64,000 nucleotides of DNA from Symsagittifera roscoffensis (Eukaryota > Xenacoelomorpha > Acoela > Convolutidae). Numbering within the stretch: the first letter of the stretch is position 1; each line of letters begins with the position of its first letter. Location of the stretch: positions 41,439,883 to 41,503,882 of the forward strand of contig NC_087069.1 of assembly GCF_963678635.1 (NCBI RefSeq), written 5' to 3'. The position numbers were made by a program, and so were the translations under genes. A model generated the notes under the pieces. The model was not told where the DNA came from, did not search any database, and saw nothing but the letters and a program-made list of their open reading frames with translations. Positions 22,201-34,749 of the stretch are shown one piece after another.

Positions 22201-25200
22201 TTTGCGCTGTGGCAGACCACTGAAAAATTAAGTTGAAAAATGATACTGAAGGTGTGAATGATTGCTTTTTACAGCTCCTCTTAGCTATCTTATGTACTTA
22301 TGAAAAATTCCTAAGCTTCCAAAAAATAAAAGTAATTAAAATTGGTTAAGAGCTAAAATCAATTTATTAATGGTTAAGAGCTAAAATTTTCACGATTCTT
22401 TTTTGAAAAAGACCAAAAGCTCGTCGAAAGTATGGCAACACCACGGAATCTAAATATTTTGTAGAAAATGAAAAGGCAAATTTTTTTGGAAAATTTTCAC
22501 CCCAGGAAGTTTAAGAAGGAAAAGAAAACAGCCTTGATAATCACAACCAAAATAAAAACCTGATCAAAAACTTTAATTCGGTTATATCTGAGCTAATCGG
22601 TTGCCTTTTTTTTAAATGTGTAGAGTTGTCATATAATCCTTCTTTCAGTTTTTAAGATTGCTTAAGTTCAACCAATTCATTAAAATGGCACATTTTCTTT
22701 TTCGAAAAATTGATTAATAAACGCTTGAGAACTTTTTGAATAAATCTGATAAAGTAACAGCAGGTTAGTACGAATTCCAAAATAATTAAGCACAGTTGAT
22801 GCTGTCGTATTACTCACTGAACGAATAATGGAGAACTTAGAAGATGATGTTGGCTCCGGGTGTTCGTTGATAGATCTTGCAAAATCGTTCGACACGGTTT
22901 ATCACAATAACTTATTTAAAAAACGCGAACAATACGGCTTACGAGTTAAAGTTGTTAATTTTTTGAGGTCAAACCTTCAAAATCGTAAGCAGTTTGTTTG
23001 TTATAACAATTCATTAACAGACACTAGAACAGTCTAATTTGGTGTACCACAAGGTTCAGTCCTGAGTCCTTTCTTGTTTTTGCTGTATACAATTGGTTTG
23101 CCAGATGTCTCCATGCATAAAAAAATGTAATTTTTGCTGATGATTGCGCACAGTATGCAAGGAACAAAACTACAACAGAAAATCAGTGGCTGGTGAACTC
23201 TGATACAAGCAATGCTGGAAATTAATTTTTGGAGTTAGCTTACCAAAAACAAAATGAAACAGCCACCTTAGAGTTCAACAGGAAGAAAATTTCTAACAAT
23301 AGATCCCATAAATACGCAGGTCTAATAAACGATGAAAAAAAAATTTCAAAGCACACATCGAAAAAAATTTGAAAGGAAGAGTCAAATCTTGCTCAATGAT
23401 TTATCAACTCAGATATTATTTCTACACATCTACACGTCTCAAGATATAAAAAACATATATTCAACCAATATATCATTATAGTGTACTAATCTATGGCACA
23501 GCTAGTAGGACAGACTTTTTAACATAGAAAGCTAATAGAGACAATTGTATAGGAATTGTTTTAAGAAAAAGTGGGAAAGTTTGAAACATATGTGGGACAA
23601 ACATAAACTCTGTTTGGTTCGAGAGTTACACAATTATGAGCTTTGAGCTTTTTCAAGTCATGGCTTGTGGAAATAAGCAATTTCTTGGATACATAAATGA
23701 ACATGAGATAACAGATACTAACAAAACAGGCAAAACAAGAAAAAAACTTTGCAGCCGACATAAGCCTACTATAAGAGCGAAAAAGATGATTAAAATTAGG
23801 GCTCGTATTTTGTATAATAAATTTCTACAATTGGATAAAAAATTTTTTCTTGAAGCGTTAACAACTACCAATGAATCTTTGGACTCGTTTTTTCATTTGT
23901 CAAGATCTCTTTGTCTCTTTTTAATTTTTTTGTGAAAATTGAAAAAAAAATGCGGTCCTTTTGTCTATATGATCTAAATTAGGCAGACTAATAGGTTTTG
24001 CTCATCGAGATGCCACCCGGGAGGCTGATGCCTTTTTCTTATTTTTACCAAGCCGAATTTAATCTCAAAAAAAAACATTTTCATAGAATGTATGCTTATA
24101 AGTTTTGGCTTAAAAAGAAAATTATATTGATCTTACTAATTTTTTGTTGCTTCGTGAGAGCCTCAGAAACATCGAAATCCATTACAAATCAGAGTCAAAA
24201 GTACGAATTTAATAACATGAATTTATATACTAATAAGTATTAAAGCACGAAAACGTGATGATTTTTAGTTTTCGGTGAGGGGGGGGGGGTTACATGCTCA
24301 AAATGATGTGATAAGCTCTTAAATAAATGAAGCCACAAATAAATTTCAGGGGGCATTCAAAAATTTCATTAGGTGCCAAAAATGCCGCTTTTGAGATCTA
24401 TTTGGATCATTTTTACCAAAGATTTTTTTGGCGTCCCCCCCCCCCCCCCACCTCGCACCTTGCGTTTATTGGCCACCCGGTGCCTTAAGAAACTTCTTTA
24501 TATGGTTTTTGGACCAAAAATTGATGCTGTAAAGGCGTAGCAAAATCGGTATACTTACTTTGGAACGCCAGAGAGGATCGATTCCCAGAAAAGGTTCCCC
24601 CCCCCCCCCACGCTAAGACCGCCCATTTTTAGCAGATTTATTTTGAGCGAGCGGGTGATGATAAATGTGGGAAGAAGATAAAAATGAAAATTTTCTCTTA
24701 TGAAACTATTTTAGTGCATGACTAGTTATGAATGTCTGTTTGTTTCAGATGAGAAAGTGTCGCTAGAGTTTGCCGACTTCCGCGTTGGTGCGTCAAAGAG
24801 ACTGAGTACATTTATAGGAGTCCAAGCCATGACTCTAGCCAAAAAGTGAGTTGCAATACAATTCACAGTAATCGGGCTTGTATGAATTGCGGTGATTCAA
24901 TTAAGATTCTTCCGTTATTACTTGAAAACAAGTCGTAGTGCATTTAAAAACACGAAAAAACTGTTGGAATCTTTGAATATCCCCCCACGTTTTCGCAAAC
25001 AGGTACAAAAGTTACATATTCTTAAACGTTGGTTTTTCATAGGGGTAGGAGTTACTGGGTACCATAGGGGGGATCGTTACAGAGATCCATTCTTTCACAC
25101 AATTTGTCGGAGCTCTTCATGCTTTGTTAAGCATTAATGGTTGGTTTTTGGCGTTCAGGGTATGTCTTGTAATTTTTAAAAACCAACTGTAAAAAAAATT

Positions 25201-25834
25201 ATAACCCGAACGTCACTCTATGGCTTGCAATGGTTCCATATATATTTAATATTTATAATTAATAAATATATATTTAATATTTTTTCTAATTTAATTTTTT
25301 AAAGTTCATATTGTAAAATTTAGTTATTGAATTTTTTTGGATTTCAGTTATAAATCCGATCGTCGTAAGCCCTACAAAGACCTGGCTCTTATCAAAATGA
25401 AACGGGAAGTCTCCGATATTCATGTACTTCCAATGTGTCAAGAAGAAGACCACACGTACCTGGGCGAACTTCTGGGTGCATGCGGTCTGGGTTCAGTATC
25501 CGGCGACAGAAGGAACCCAGTTTATCCAGATATCTTGTTGGAAACTTATTTCTATGATCAAAATTATCCAACTTCTCAGCGCGAGTTTAGTCCGGATAAT
25601 TGCAAATACGACCAAATATGCACAGAACCATGGTTCGAAGGATCGAATATCTGCTACCTTGATGACGGGGGTCCCCTCTACGCTTTTGACTTGTCGACCA
25701 TTCAACCCAAATGTGTACTCGGCTTAGCTAGTTATGTAACGAACGTCGGCAATGGCTGTGACGGATATAGCGTGTTTGTAAACCTTGAAAGCTTCCGAGC
25801 AAAAATTTTGAAAATTATTGAGCAATATACTTAG
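19273..25834 (+). CDS. Secreted chymotrypsin-fold serine protease homologue, catalytic Ser replaced
   Basis: Three exons join in frame: 19,273-19,564 (donor GTGAGT), 24,749-24,845 (after TTTCAG; donor GTGAGT) and 25,348-25,834 (after TTTCAG), coding for 291 residues. Residues 1-25 form a signal peptide (FPIQFIIILCSFAGS). A K|LIGG activation site precedes the catalytic domain. His57 is present in VLTAAHC, Asp102 in DLALIKM, and domain cysteines are in place. The Ser195 box reads CYLDDGGPL instead of the usual GDSGGP, so the nucleophile is Asp and the protein is predicted to be a non-catalytic homologue (S1 family). The first intron is 5,184 bp and houses a LINE and an interspersed repeat; the second is 502 bp. 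All splice sites are canonical and no stop interrupts the exons, so it looks maintained although it lies within the 48-kb insertion. Confidence 0.85.
19780..20560 (+). repeat. Interspersed repeat, copy 1 (second copy about 27,700-28,070)
   Basis: It shares CTTTGTATTC-GGTGTGTTT, ACCACAAACA and CTATGGTC-GGATCATTCTGTG with 27,727-28,060, in the same orientation and in the same order. It ends in matching blocks CTGTGCTACAT...CCGACTATC and CTGTGCTACTAG...CCGGCTATTC. No coding sense is seen. It sits in the protease gene's first intron. Confidence 0.65.
21600..23960 (+). mobile_element. Degraded non-LTR retrotransposon (LINE) in the protease intron
   Basis: Endonuclease-domain scraps: RGAGVAFYVSEGISFNKV (about 21,700) and NSISDHEAVEIE (about 22,050). 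Reverse-transcriptase scraps: LIDLAKSFDTVYHNNLF (about 22,870), then a stop, FGVPQGSVLSPFLFLLYTIG (about 23,038) and FADDCAQYAR (about 23,130, another frame). A C-terminal region ends near 23,930. Many stops and frameshifts make it inactive. The EN-RT order and motifs place it among APE-type LINEs (CR1/Jockey-like). It is on the same strand as the host gene. Confidence 0.85.
24250..24620. other. Intron segment with G and C homopolymer tracts
   Basis: Runs of about 10 G (24,280) and 12-13 C (24,435 and 24,598) lie within 330 bp of ordinary sequence. Such runs are prone to length errors in assembly. No gene is seen. Confidence 0.6.
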
Positions 25835-27700
25835 AGCCATAGGTTATAACAAAAAAACTGCTATTATCAGGACAAAGACTTAAAGGAACGTTACTTCTGC
25901 TTTTTGAATGTCTGAAATTGTTTCTGGTTTAAAATTTATTGAAAATTTAAAACTGAAAAATTTAAAAACAAAACGTTTTCCCACGAGCGGAGCGATATTT
26001 CAAAATTGCAATGTTACATTTTGCGTCCGGTAAGGTATTATTTGGGTTAGTTAATTCACCTGAATTCAATTTTTGACAAATTTTTGACCATTTACCATAT
26101 TGGCTCAAAAATACCCTCTTTTACGCGCATTAATTTCCCGCATCCAGTTTCAAGCGTTAATAATCGATTATCTTACGACTTTAGTACCAGTCTTACTAAA
26201 TTTGAAAAAAAAAATAGTTATAATCCTTTATAATTGATTATTTATTTGCATAAAAATCCATTTTAAACGATTATAATTCATTATAATCCTTTTTGTTTGT
26301 CCATTTTCTCTTCGAAGTTGCATCTGAATTGCTTATATTTAATGTTTTTTGTAGACTTTGGTTCCTATGAAAAATGAGAAAAATGTTTTTAAAGTTTTCC
26401 AATCAATTCAAATTTATAAGGTTATTTTTTCATTTATTCCCCATTAGAGTTGTTTTGTGATAAGTATTTTAAGCTTTTTTAACCACCAAAACATCCGCAA
26501 AACAATTTAGTTTCATGATTGATTCGAAAAATTTATTTTTCATCTACCGCGGGAGCTTTTCCACTAATTTGAAAGGATCTCTATGAAACTTTTGTTTCGT
26601 GGTAAAACTTTAAGTTCAGATGAACCAAAGTGTTCAAGAGATCTCTCTTTCAGAGATTTCTTATTGATACAAAAATAGAAACCCATAAGATATAATTCAA
26701 ATATAGTTTTGAATTGAAAATTTTTTGGCAAAATAAGAGATTATTATCATTTATAATCGATTATAAATTATTTTAAGGGGTTTTTGTAAGAACAGAAATA
26801 AATTATAATCGATTATAAGAAGCTATAATCTCCTGGAAAATATCACGATTATAATCGATTATAAATCCTTTAAACAACTAATTTTGGTAATTATAATTAA
26901 TTATAAATGTCAAAAATCATCATAATAATCCGATGTAATCGATTACTTACGCCTAAACTTGGATGCGGGTTATCCCTCTGTGACCTAAATGCCAATTATC
27001 AAACACCATTACTTTTTTGAATGATTTCAAATGAACATATGTTTTGCATACATTTCTTTTTGAGGTAAAAAGTCTAAGCACACTGAGCATCAACAGACAG
27101 GGGCGCATCTAGGACTTTCTCGAGGGCGGATTTTCAAAATTTTGCCGACCTTTTTGTAGGTCGACCAAATTGATTACCTGAACTGCCCCAAATCATTATA
27201 AACACTGTATTTTGACCAAATTTTGTGCACCGCAAGCAAATTTTGAACAATCAGACAAAAACAGGCGTTTTTAGGCACTTTTTGAAAAAAATTTTGTCGT
27301 GCTCTGAATGTATTTTGCTCACAGAAAACAACAATTTTGGAGTGAAACAAAATGCCTAAACTTTTCCTTTTTGAAGTCTGACTTATCAAACGCCAAAAAA
27401 GCTGGAAAAGATTGAACAAGATAAGCATAAAAAATTTGAACAATAAAGTTGGCCCAAAAGAGGATAAAAATTATTTGAATAAAACATATCCGACGAGATT
27501 TTAGGTATGAAAATACTAACAGCTATGAGTATTGATAGTCAAAGATTCCACTTGATTTTCGCAAAAACTGAGCTTGTTAGCAGCACAGCGGAACAGCAGC
27601 TGCGGAAAGTGCTTTAGAATTTTTTTTCTGCAAAAGAAACTGTTTAAGGAAAAAAGTGGAATATGTGATGTGATAAATTCAAAAGTGAAAACGTTGTGTG
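25835..27700. other. Non-coding AT-rich DNA with TAATCGATTA palindromes
   Basis: No supported gene lies between the protease stop and the second interspersed repeat. The interval 26,150-26,960 holds at least five palindromes of the form TAATCGATTA, three of them extended to TTATAATCGATTATAA (about 26,752, 26,801 and 26,850). Such sites resemble paired-class homeodomain dimer sites (TAAT-NN-ATTA), which could be regulatory or simply an expanded repeat. Confidence 0.6.
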
Positions 27701-28070
27701 CTTGGTTAAACTCAAAAAGTTTTTGTCAGACCATTTGAAAAACGGGGAAAATCTTTGTATTCGGGTGTTTAAATTTTTCTTTTTCAAGCAAATAAGACAC
27801 CACAAACAGTTATGGGAATGGGTCGAGAAAATATCATATTAACGCCATTTCAGTCGTGATTCCAACAGCATGAAATCATTTTTCTACAAAATTTTTTCTC
27901 TATTCCACTATAACTGACGAATATTTTTAAATTCTAATTTTTGGTTCAGATCTTTTTATCACAGCGCAGAAAAAAACGACACTGATTTGAAAAAAAAACA
28001 AACATATTTTTTACTATGGTCCGAGTATTCTGTGCTACTAGCACAGTAACCGGCTATTCTTAGATGTTTT
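27700..28070 (+). repeat. Interspersed repeat, copy 2
   Basis: Direct-orientation partner of 19,780-20,560, sharing CTTTGTATTCGGGTGTTT, CACCACAAACAGTTATG and the terminal CTGTGCTACTAG block. The two copies bracket the protease gene's exons 2 and 3. Confidence 0.6.
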
Positions 28071-29340
28071 AACAGATTTTGTTAAGTAAAAAAGCATTAT
28101 TTTGTTTTTCGTATCAGTCAAATCTTCTATTTATATGGCTTTTATTTTGATTAGATACCTGTCAATTATGTTGTGTATCGACCATCAGTCGATCAATATC
28201 TGTGCAAAAATATCTGTCACAAAAAAAAAATTATTTCAAATAAATGTCTAATTTGTTTTATATTTTTTAGGCAAAGAGTACATTTTTGTACTTAAATGGA
28301 TATACCTTCTTAATACTTCATTATGACCTTGAGTCGGGACCACAGTAATCAGTCGGGAAACAAGGAAAAAGAACGCAATAAAAGTGTACGAATGGGTAGA
28401 AAAAATCAATTGCACGAAGAAAAAATATCAACGGTAGGGACAGGGCAGGGCAGGAACCGACAAAGAGCTGCAATCAGTCCTCCAACCAGCTCTAGGAGAA
28501 AACCGGTCTTCACACAAAAAGCAGAGAATTAAATTTTTAGCGAGACCTTTAAGAAACTTTGGGAATTGGTGATTTCTGGTTTTAACAAAATTCAAAACAT
28601 ATTTTTGATGAGATCAACTCCTAAACAGAAAACAGTGCGAAAAGGAATGTTGTAAACAGTTCTGAGGAGCACTAACAGATTAGGACAGAAGTGCAAAACT
28701 AAAGAGGCAGGCGTCTTCATATATAAGTCTTCAGTTTCAATTCTTTTAATATGCATAGTCATGTAAAAAAGGAACATAATTTCAACATTGAAAGGAGCAA
28801 CTCATGCACGAAATATGGCAAGGCATTCTCAAAGGGTTTCATTGAACTGTTGTAGTTAGAACGCAGAGAAACACAGATGGGTCTGAGAAAAGACCCCTTT
28901 TTACCTCAAGACAGGAGGAAAAAATGTGGGAAACGAAAACCATCCAAAACTGGGGATCGAAGTCACGCAAATTAATGTCCATTGCCGATATGTTCAATCA
29001 GACTGCCACTTAATCAGAATTAACCTAACAATTTATTTTTTTTTGAATGAATCAGTTTTTTTGAAAACTTTGAAGACCTATTTGTTAGTCCACAGTTAAT
29101 TGAGAACGTAGCTCTGCAATTAAACAAAAAAATCCAACAATCAAGTCTGGTATAGCAATTTGAACCTCGAAAACGATCATTGCCAACTGAAATTTTTTGA
29201 TGCAGCAAGCAAACAATGAAATTTCAAGAATTGCAGGCCGAAACACCACGAGTACTTCTGACTTTCAACAGGATTTTACGGACTAGCTGAATTGCCGAAT
29301 GCACTTTAAAGAGTCATGAACTTATTATAAAAGGACATCC
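28071..29340. other. No gene supported
   Basis: Short repeat similarity exists between 28,150-28,290 and 31,020-31,110 (both contain CATCGACCATC followed by a T-rich stretch and AGTACA). An open frame at 28,323-28,532 (Lys/Arg/Ser-rich) has no recognisable sense. The part after about 28,980 may be decayed upstream sequence of the Gypsy fragment. Confidence 0.5.
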
Positions 29341-29344
29341 TCTT

Positions 29345-29735
29345 TACAAAATGCTACAATGACGATACTTTAATTGCCTCGAAAGGGTCGTTTGAAGAAC
29401 ACAAATCAATTTCAATCAGAATACTCGCAAGTTTCGACAGGAATAAAAAGGCAGCAAAATGGTGGAAAATTAAAAGAAAAAAAAACATAAATTCGTTAAG
29501 ATTAACGATATCCAAAGCAGGGATGCGACATTTTCGCGGAAAAGCTGACGCAATACAAAGCCTTCATATGCCAAAAACAGTTCAGAGCTTCGATCAATTT
29601 TTGGTTCCGTCAGCGAATATATCAAAAGTGTACCGCACATTCAAACACTTAGCTCACAGCTCAGTCACTATTAAACAAAAGTTTCGTCTGCATATGGAAC
29701 GCCGACCCCTCATATTTCAAAAAATTAAAAGCAGA
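29345..29735 (+). mobile_element. Ty3/Gypsy-type reverse transcriptase remnant
   Basis: Across two frames the sequence reads DDTLIASKGSFEEHKSIS (RT catalytic box and downstream), then GMRHFRGKADAIQSLHMPKT and VQSFDQFL. This is the conserved 'G....K..AI...P.P....L..FLG' region of Gypsy pol, followed by KVYRTFKHLAHSS and RLHMERRPLIFQKIKS. Stops and frameshifts are frequent. No LTR, integrase or protease was found, so it is a fragment. Confidence 0.6.
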
Positions 29736-30309
29736 AATTGTAAGTATCGCGGATTCAGCACTTTGATATTGGAGAGAAAACTACATTGAAAACTTTGCAT
29801 CTCACATTGGGTTGAAAGCAGCAACGCTAGAATAACTGCAAGGGACGAGTGGAATAAAATCGGGCTAATGTTAAGGTTCACTGGTCATGAATTGATATAC
29901 TCTACTTTTGAAAATCACTGCTCAACGTAACTACTTCAGATAATGACTAGAGAAAAAAATCATTATGCGGACGGTACCACTTGTCTCTAAAATCGAAAGT
30001 TTCGCTTCATGAACAATTTACCCGCATTAACTGCACCTTCAAGACCACATAGACGCGGAATCTAGTAGCGACATATCGTCAACAATCAATCAGGAGTTGA
30101 AAAAAGAACCTAGAAGACTTTGATCAAGAAATCAACAAAAACTAAATATACACACTTTTCTTAAAACTGGCAAACTTTCATGTCGTTATGTTAATCCAGT
30201 AAATTCATTTTGTGATTAGGTTCTGTAATTTTAGCTGTACATTTGCATGTACCGAGTTAGATTTGCTTAATTGTAGATTTAACGACCCTGTAAAATTGCA
30301 AAATCAACC

Positions 30310-30850
30310 AATTTGTGATTATTGTTCCGACTTTTGATACGAAAGTAACGGAATATTTGTGCTCGGGGTGGGTTTTTTTTCTTCAGACAAATTTCGACTT
30401 TTTAACTAGCCATTTTTGACAGAACTTTTTAATATCATTGGAAAAGTATTGTTGTCTTGAGCTCAAACTTGAAACGATTTTTCACTGTGATCTTTTTTTG
30501 TAAAGATACGGGCGTTTAAAGATTGCCATTTTGGCCAATTTGGGACAATTAACGCGCGATATATTTCGCGTTATTAACGCGTAAGCGGAGAGTAAATCCA
30601 ATTAGAAATCGTTCCAAATTGGTTAAAAGAAGACTATTTGCCATCATTGATTTGTTACAAGGAGCGAAATCTATCCTTTTGCACTTTATATGGCGTGTGG
30701 GGGGATGATTTTTATTTAAAAAAAAATCAAATTTTAGAATTTTTTTCTTTTTGTTTTATTTAATTGATTTTTTTAGTGTTATTACTGCTCCATAACCTTA
30801 AAAGGCAGTCGAAACATTCAGGGCTTCGCCCTGATACGAGCAGTCTTGTT
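30310..30850 (+). repeat. About 540-bp interspersed repeat, copy 1
   Basis: Nearly collinear with 43,040-43,590, sharing GAATATTTGTGCTCGGGGTG, ATTAACGCGTAAGCGGAGA and AAGGCAGTCG-AACATTCAGGG. It contains closely spaced CGCG palindromes (GCGCGATATATTTCGCG, TTAACGCGTAA). It has no terminal inverted repeats or coding sense, so its class is unknown. It ends at GCAGTCTTGTT in both copies. Confidence 0.8.
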
Positions 30851-31189
30851 CATCTTGTACATACTATTTTTCATGTACAAGCTATATCTTGTTTTTTGAT
30901 ATTTTATTCATTATGCATTCTGTAATTTTGTTCGTTCTACTCTCAAGAGGGAAATGGGGGTTTACAGATTTAGTATTGTGATTTGTTTTAAAAATTTAGT
31001 TCATATCTTCGGAACTGTTTATATGCGTGTCAGCTATGTTAGGCATCGACCATCGGCAACAGATTTCTACGTTGTTTTAATCTTTTAGTTTTGAGTACAC
31101 AATGATACAAAAGTACAACTTCCTATTGCTTCATGCAGAGGCTAAGCATCGCTCGGCAAACACTACTGAGACTATGACAAAAAGCAGCT

Positions 31190-31390
31190 CTATGAAGATC
31201 ATTAAAAAAAGAAAAACAAAACTCAAATTAGTTGAAATTCGGCTACGTCTCGAATTCGATCTGCGACTTAGAGATTATGAGTCTCACGCATTTAACCACT
31301 CAGCCAGGGACGCCTAAATCATCACAAACACTAGCCAGAACTGAATCAGAGAACAGATATGAAATTTCCAATGCTACAGATCGTCATTTT
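31190..31390 (-). mobile_element. tRNA-derived SINE, copy 1
   Basis: Read on the minus strand there is a Pol III A box TGGCTGAGTGG (31,306-31,296). A tRNA-like anticodon stem-loop GAGACTCATAATCTC and a decayed B box (GATCGAATTCG) follow. The flanks match 39,700-39,860 on both sides (CATCACAAACACTAGCCA, AATGCTACAGATCGT). The head has Ser/Leu- or Met-like features but does not form a complete tRNA, so I call a SINE rather than a tRNA gene. Confidence 0.6.
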
Positions 31391-31569
31391 CAAAAGTGCC
31401 ACTAAATGAATAATCATGATAATAAATTTGAAATAAACCCGCAAGGCGGGGATTAGTTGCTCACAGTCATTGGTAACAAAGTTAGTACAACAAACCTAAA
31501 AACCTTGACTCTGGGTAAATCGAGAATTTAAATGCTTGTAATTTGTCAACCAATTACAGGTTTAATTCC

Positions 31570-34500
31570 TTTCTAAAGATTACAGGTTCTTGAAAAGGAT
31601 CATAGCCAGGCAAATTGTTCGATCTCGCGACGTTGTTAAAAACGTCTTGTTTCCCTTTCGATTTGAATCAAGGCCAATGTCGATTGTCCAAAAATCAAGA
31701 AAATTTATCGGCAACTCGTTAATAAGAATGTTATTCAGCAAAATTAAATAACTCCCATGAAATTGGCAACAATTTGCTTTCATTCAAGTAAAAAACATAA
31801 TCCTGGTCATTCAATTCGTGTTTTTGTAACACTTTTTTATGCATCGTCGTTGAAATTTTTCTAGTTGCTTACATTGGTTTTTAGTCGCATACTGAAGATG
31901 CATAAAAAAGTTTTGATAGTATGCAACTTTTAAAACGCTAAACTCGAACAGAGCTACTCAGTGAGTTTGGCGAAGAACTTCTGATGTAATTAAATTCCAT
32001 GTTTGCTTTTTTAAGCCTTTCTGTGCCGTGGTATATCCATGACATTTTCAAATTCAACCAAACACCAGGGTCTTCCGCCATGTCTTTTAAAACTATTTGT
32101 TCTTCATCAAAAGACAAAAGATAGCTTAAAGTATATCTGGACTTCAATCGTCAAATTTGAAGTCCATTCTGTTTTCTGCTACCCAGGCATTCTGTTTTCT
32201 GCTGCCCAGGTTATTAAATTGTTTAAATCTCTTTGAATCGAAGAAAGGTGAAACCAATATCCACTAATTTTTGAATCGTCAGCATATAAAAAGGAAGGGT
32301 TGTCAATAGTTTCTGGCATATCTTTTCTATATAATGAAAACAAGAAGACTGCAAAAATTAATACCTGTGGACCACCAATTGTTTTATTGCGGAATGAGAC
32401 AATGTATTACGAAGAAAAACTATGTTTTCTGTATTTGAGAAAAGATGCAAAAAATTAAGAGACTCATGGTTGAAGCCTATTGGCAAGCTTGCATAAATTG
32501 ATTTTATGGCTAATAGAGTCGAAAGCTTTTGCAAAATCTAAAAATAGCGTAACAGGTAATTCTCCTTGTTCTTATTTCTTGTATACAAACTCAACTCACA
32601 GTACAATAGAAGGTTTGTCACAGTCAACGTTCATACGTGAAGATTTTTTGTGTAAAGGATTAATGTGTGCTATTTTCCAGATACCCGGAAACTGTTTATT
32701 ACTGACTATGCAATTGAATAGTTCAACCATTCAAACAAAATTGTAAAAAAAATTAATATGTAAAGAGAAATACCATCAACTGAATTTCTTCTTGATTTGC
32801 ATTTTCTCAATTCGTGAAGAATTTTGCCTTGCAAAATGAAAATATCTGATAAGCATGTTCCTGGAAAAACACTTTCGCTTGGAACATTCAATGGTTTGTA
32901 GTATTGTGTACACAAATGCAAAAAAAAACTCGTTAACAGCCTCACAGACTGCAGAATCAGATCTTAAATTGGTTTTTTTCTTGGGTACTTTTGGCTTATC
33001 GATCTGAGAAATTTGTAAGTCATTTTTAAATCGAAGTCCTTCTTCGACTAAAGTAAACGGCTTTGTCTAGTTCTAGAGAATCATTCAATTCTTGCGTGCA
33101 GCGCTTAACTTTCTCAACAGAATAATTGTTCCAATGCGGTCTGAAGACAATTTTCAGCATTTATTGAGATTGATGACATCTAATGGGAGACGTTAAAGCG
33201 ATGAATGAACTTTTTAGGAATGTATTTGTTAACTACTTGATAATACAACCCATAGAACGTTTCAAAATTTCTAGTTGCATCATTCGAGCAATGAAGTCTG
33301 TTGTTTAGGAAAATCAGACGCAATGGTTCGGGATCTGCTTTATGGATACAGTAACGGTTTAGATTTGTCTGTTCCGTTTTAATTTCAAATGCTAATTGCA
33401 GATGTTCTAACATTTTAGATGTTCTAAAACTTAGACGACGTTTCACCGGAATTAGGATTCCTCCATAAGGTCCAGTTTTCCTATCAGAATGGTCAACGAC
33501 TTCATATACAGCTATGCAGAAGACTGCAGTTTCTTCAATATGTTTATCGAACCATGTTTCACTTAGGGCAAAAATGTCAGGTTGATGGATTCGCAATAAA
33601 TTGTCCAGCTTGATTTTCCGTTCAATTTTTAAAACTGTTGCAAAAGTTTCATGTCATTTAGTAGTCAAGAGGAAGAGTTCTTTTTACCAAGAATTTGACC
33701 ACAATCAGGTTAAATTTTTTTGTTACAGTCAATTTGGAAAAAGCCAAAGACAAGGCTTCCAGCTTTTATTTTGAATTCTGATTTTTCTTTTTGCATCAAA
33801 AACTTAAATAGTATCTATATTTCATATTTTTTTTTTCGTTCTGATAGTCCCTTTAATTCATCGACTCTTTGATATATATATATTCGAATTCCTAATTTTT
33901 CTCATTGAAAGAAAATAAGTTTATGATGTCAAGGAGATTGAATGTAAAAAACAAGAGGTCGTGATTTGTATGGTTGTTCTTTACCAAGTCTAACAGAGTC
34001 GCTCACATTAATTTCTTTAAATTCCATTCTATCTCTGAACATTTGCAGCAAACTATTTCTGTCCCTTTCAAATTGTACAACTTTATTGTCCTGCTTATTT
34101 TCTGCTAATCCATTTATCACTACTTTTTTTCCCATAAGACCAGAGTCTGTTTTAGCTTGGTTTGGGGTGGGAGCATTTTTGATTGATGCAGATTAACTGC
34201 TCTGTTTCGATATATTTTTGCGCAAAACGATGGCATCTCTCTCAATTGACAAAAAATTGTCACTTGTTTGACTGAACTGCTTCCAAGAAGCACGGATTTT
34301 TATTTCTGCAGTTTCTTTCTGAATTGTCAATATTTGGTCGTTATTCTGTAATAATGAAAAACTTACACCGTCTAGATTGTTTTGGATCGCTAAGCTTGCG
34401 TTTTGGATTTCGTTTGTGATTTTTTCAAAAGATTGTTTCAATTTATCATGTTTTATTTTTAAGTCTAAGCACTCCTCGCATTTCCAGAAAAAAACTTGCC

Positions 34501-34700
34501 TAAATTTTGCAGAACATCCTTTTTTTGGGCAATTTGTTGCAGTCATTGTGCTACCAGATTTCGCAAATGTCACACGAATGACAATTAAATTTGCATTCAT
34601 TTCCGCAAAGTTCACTTGTATATTCGGGATCTTCAAGAAATAAAACATTATATTCTGTTTGTTAAACGTTTTCCGTTTCATTTTTGAAATTTTCTCAGAA
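31570..34700 (-). mobile_element. Degraded CR1-like LINE with PHD-finger ORF1
   Basis: ORF1 remnants (34,700-33,930) begin with a PHD-type zinc finger (CGNECKFNCHSCDICEIW, then HNDC, near 34,610-34,535). A coiled coil follows, and then KKVVINGLAENKQDN, typical of LINE ORF1 RNA-binding domains. ORF2 starts near 33,600 with endonuclease sense (QPDIFALSETWFDKHIEE). It continues with the RT region (KSRRNSVDGISL near 32,790; FLYADDSKISGYWF near 32,290) and a C-terminal part (KQLEKFQRRCIKKC near 31,850; to about 31,575). Numerous stops and shifts make it dead. PHD-containing ORF1 proteins are known from CR1-like elements. Confidence 0.8.
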
Positions 34701-34749
34701 AAAGCTTGGGGGAACAGTTGGATTGATCTCACCAAGCTCAACAACCCGC

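Noticed and set aside
28323..28532. A small Lys/Arg-rich protein gene
   Set aside because: No conserved sense, no splice context and no copy elsewhere in the window; consistent with chance.
31225..31320. A functional tRNA gene
   Set aside because: The A box and anticodon-like stem are present, but the B box is decayed and the acceptor stem does not pair; the second copy at 39.7 kb with shared flanks shows it is a SINE.
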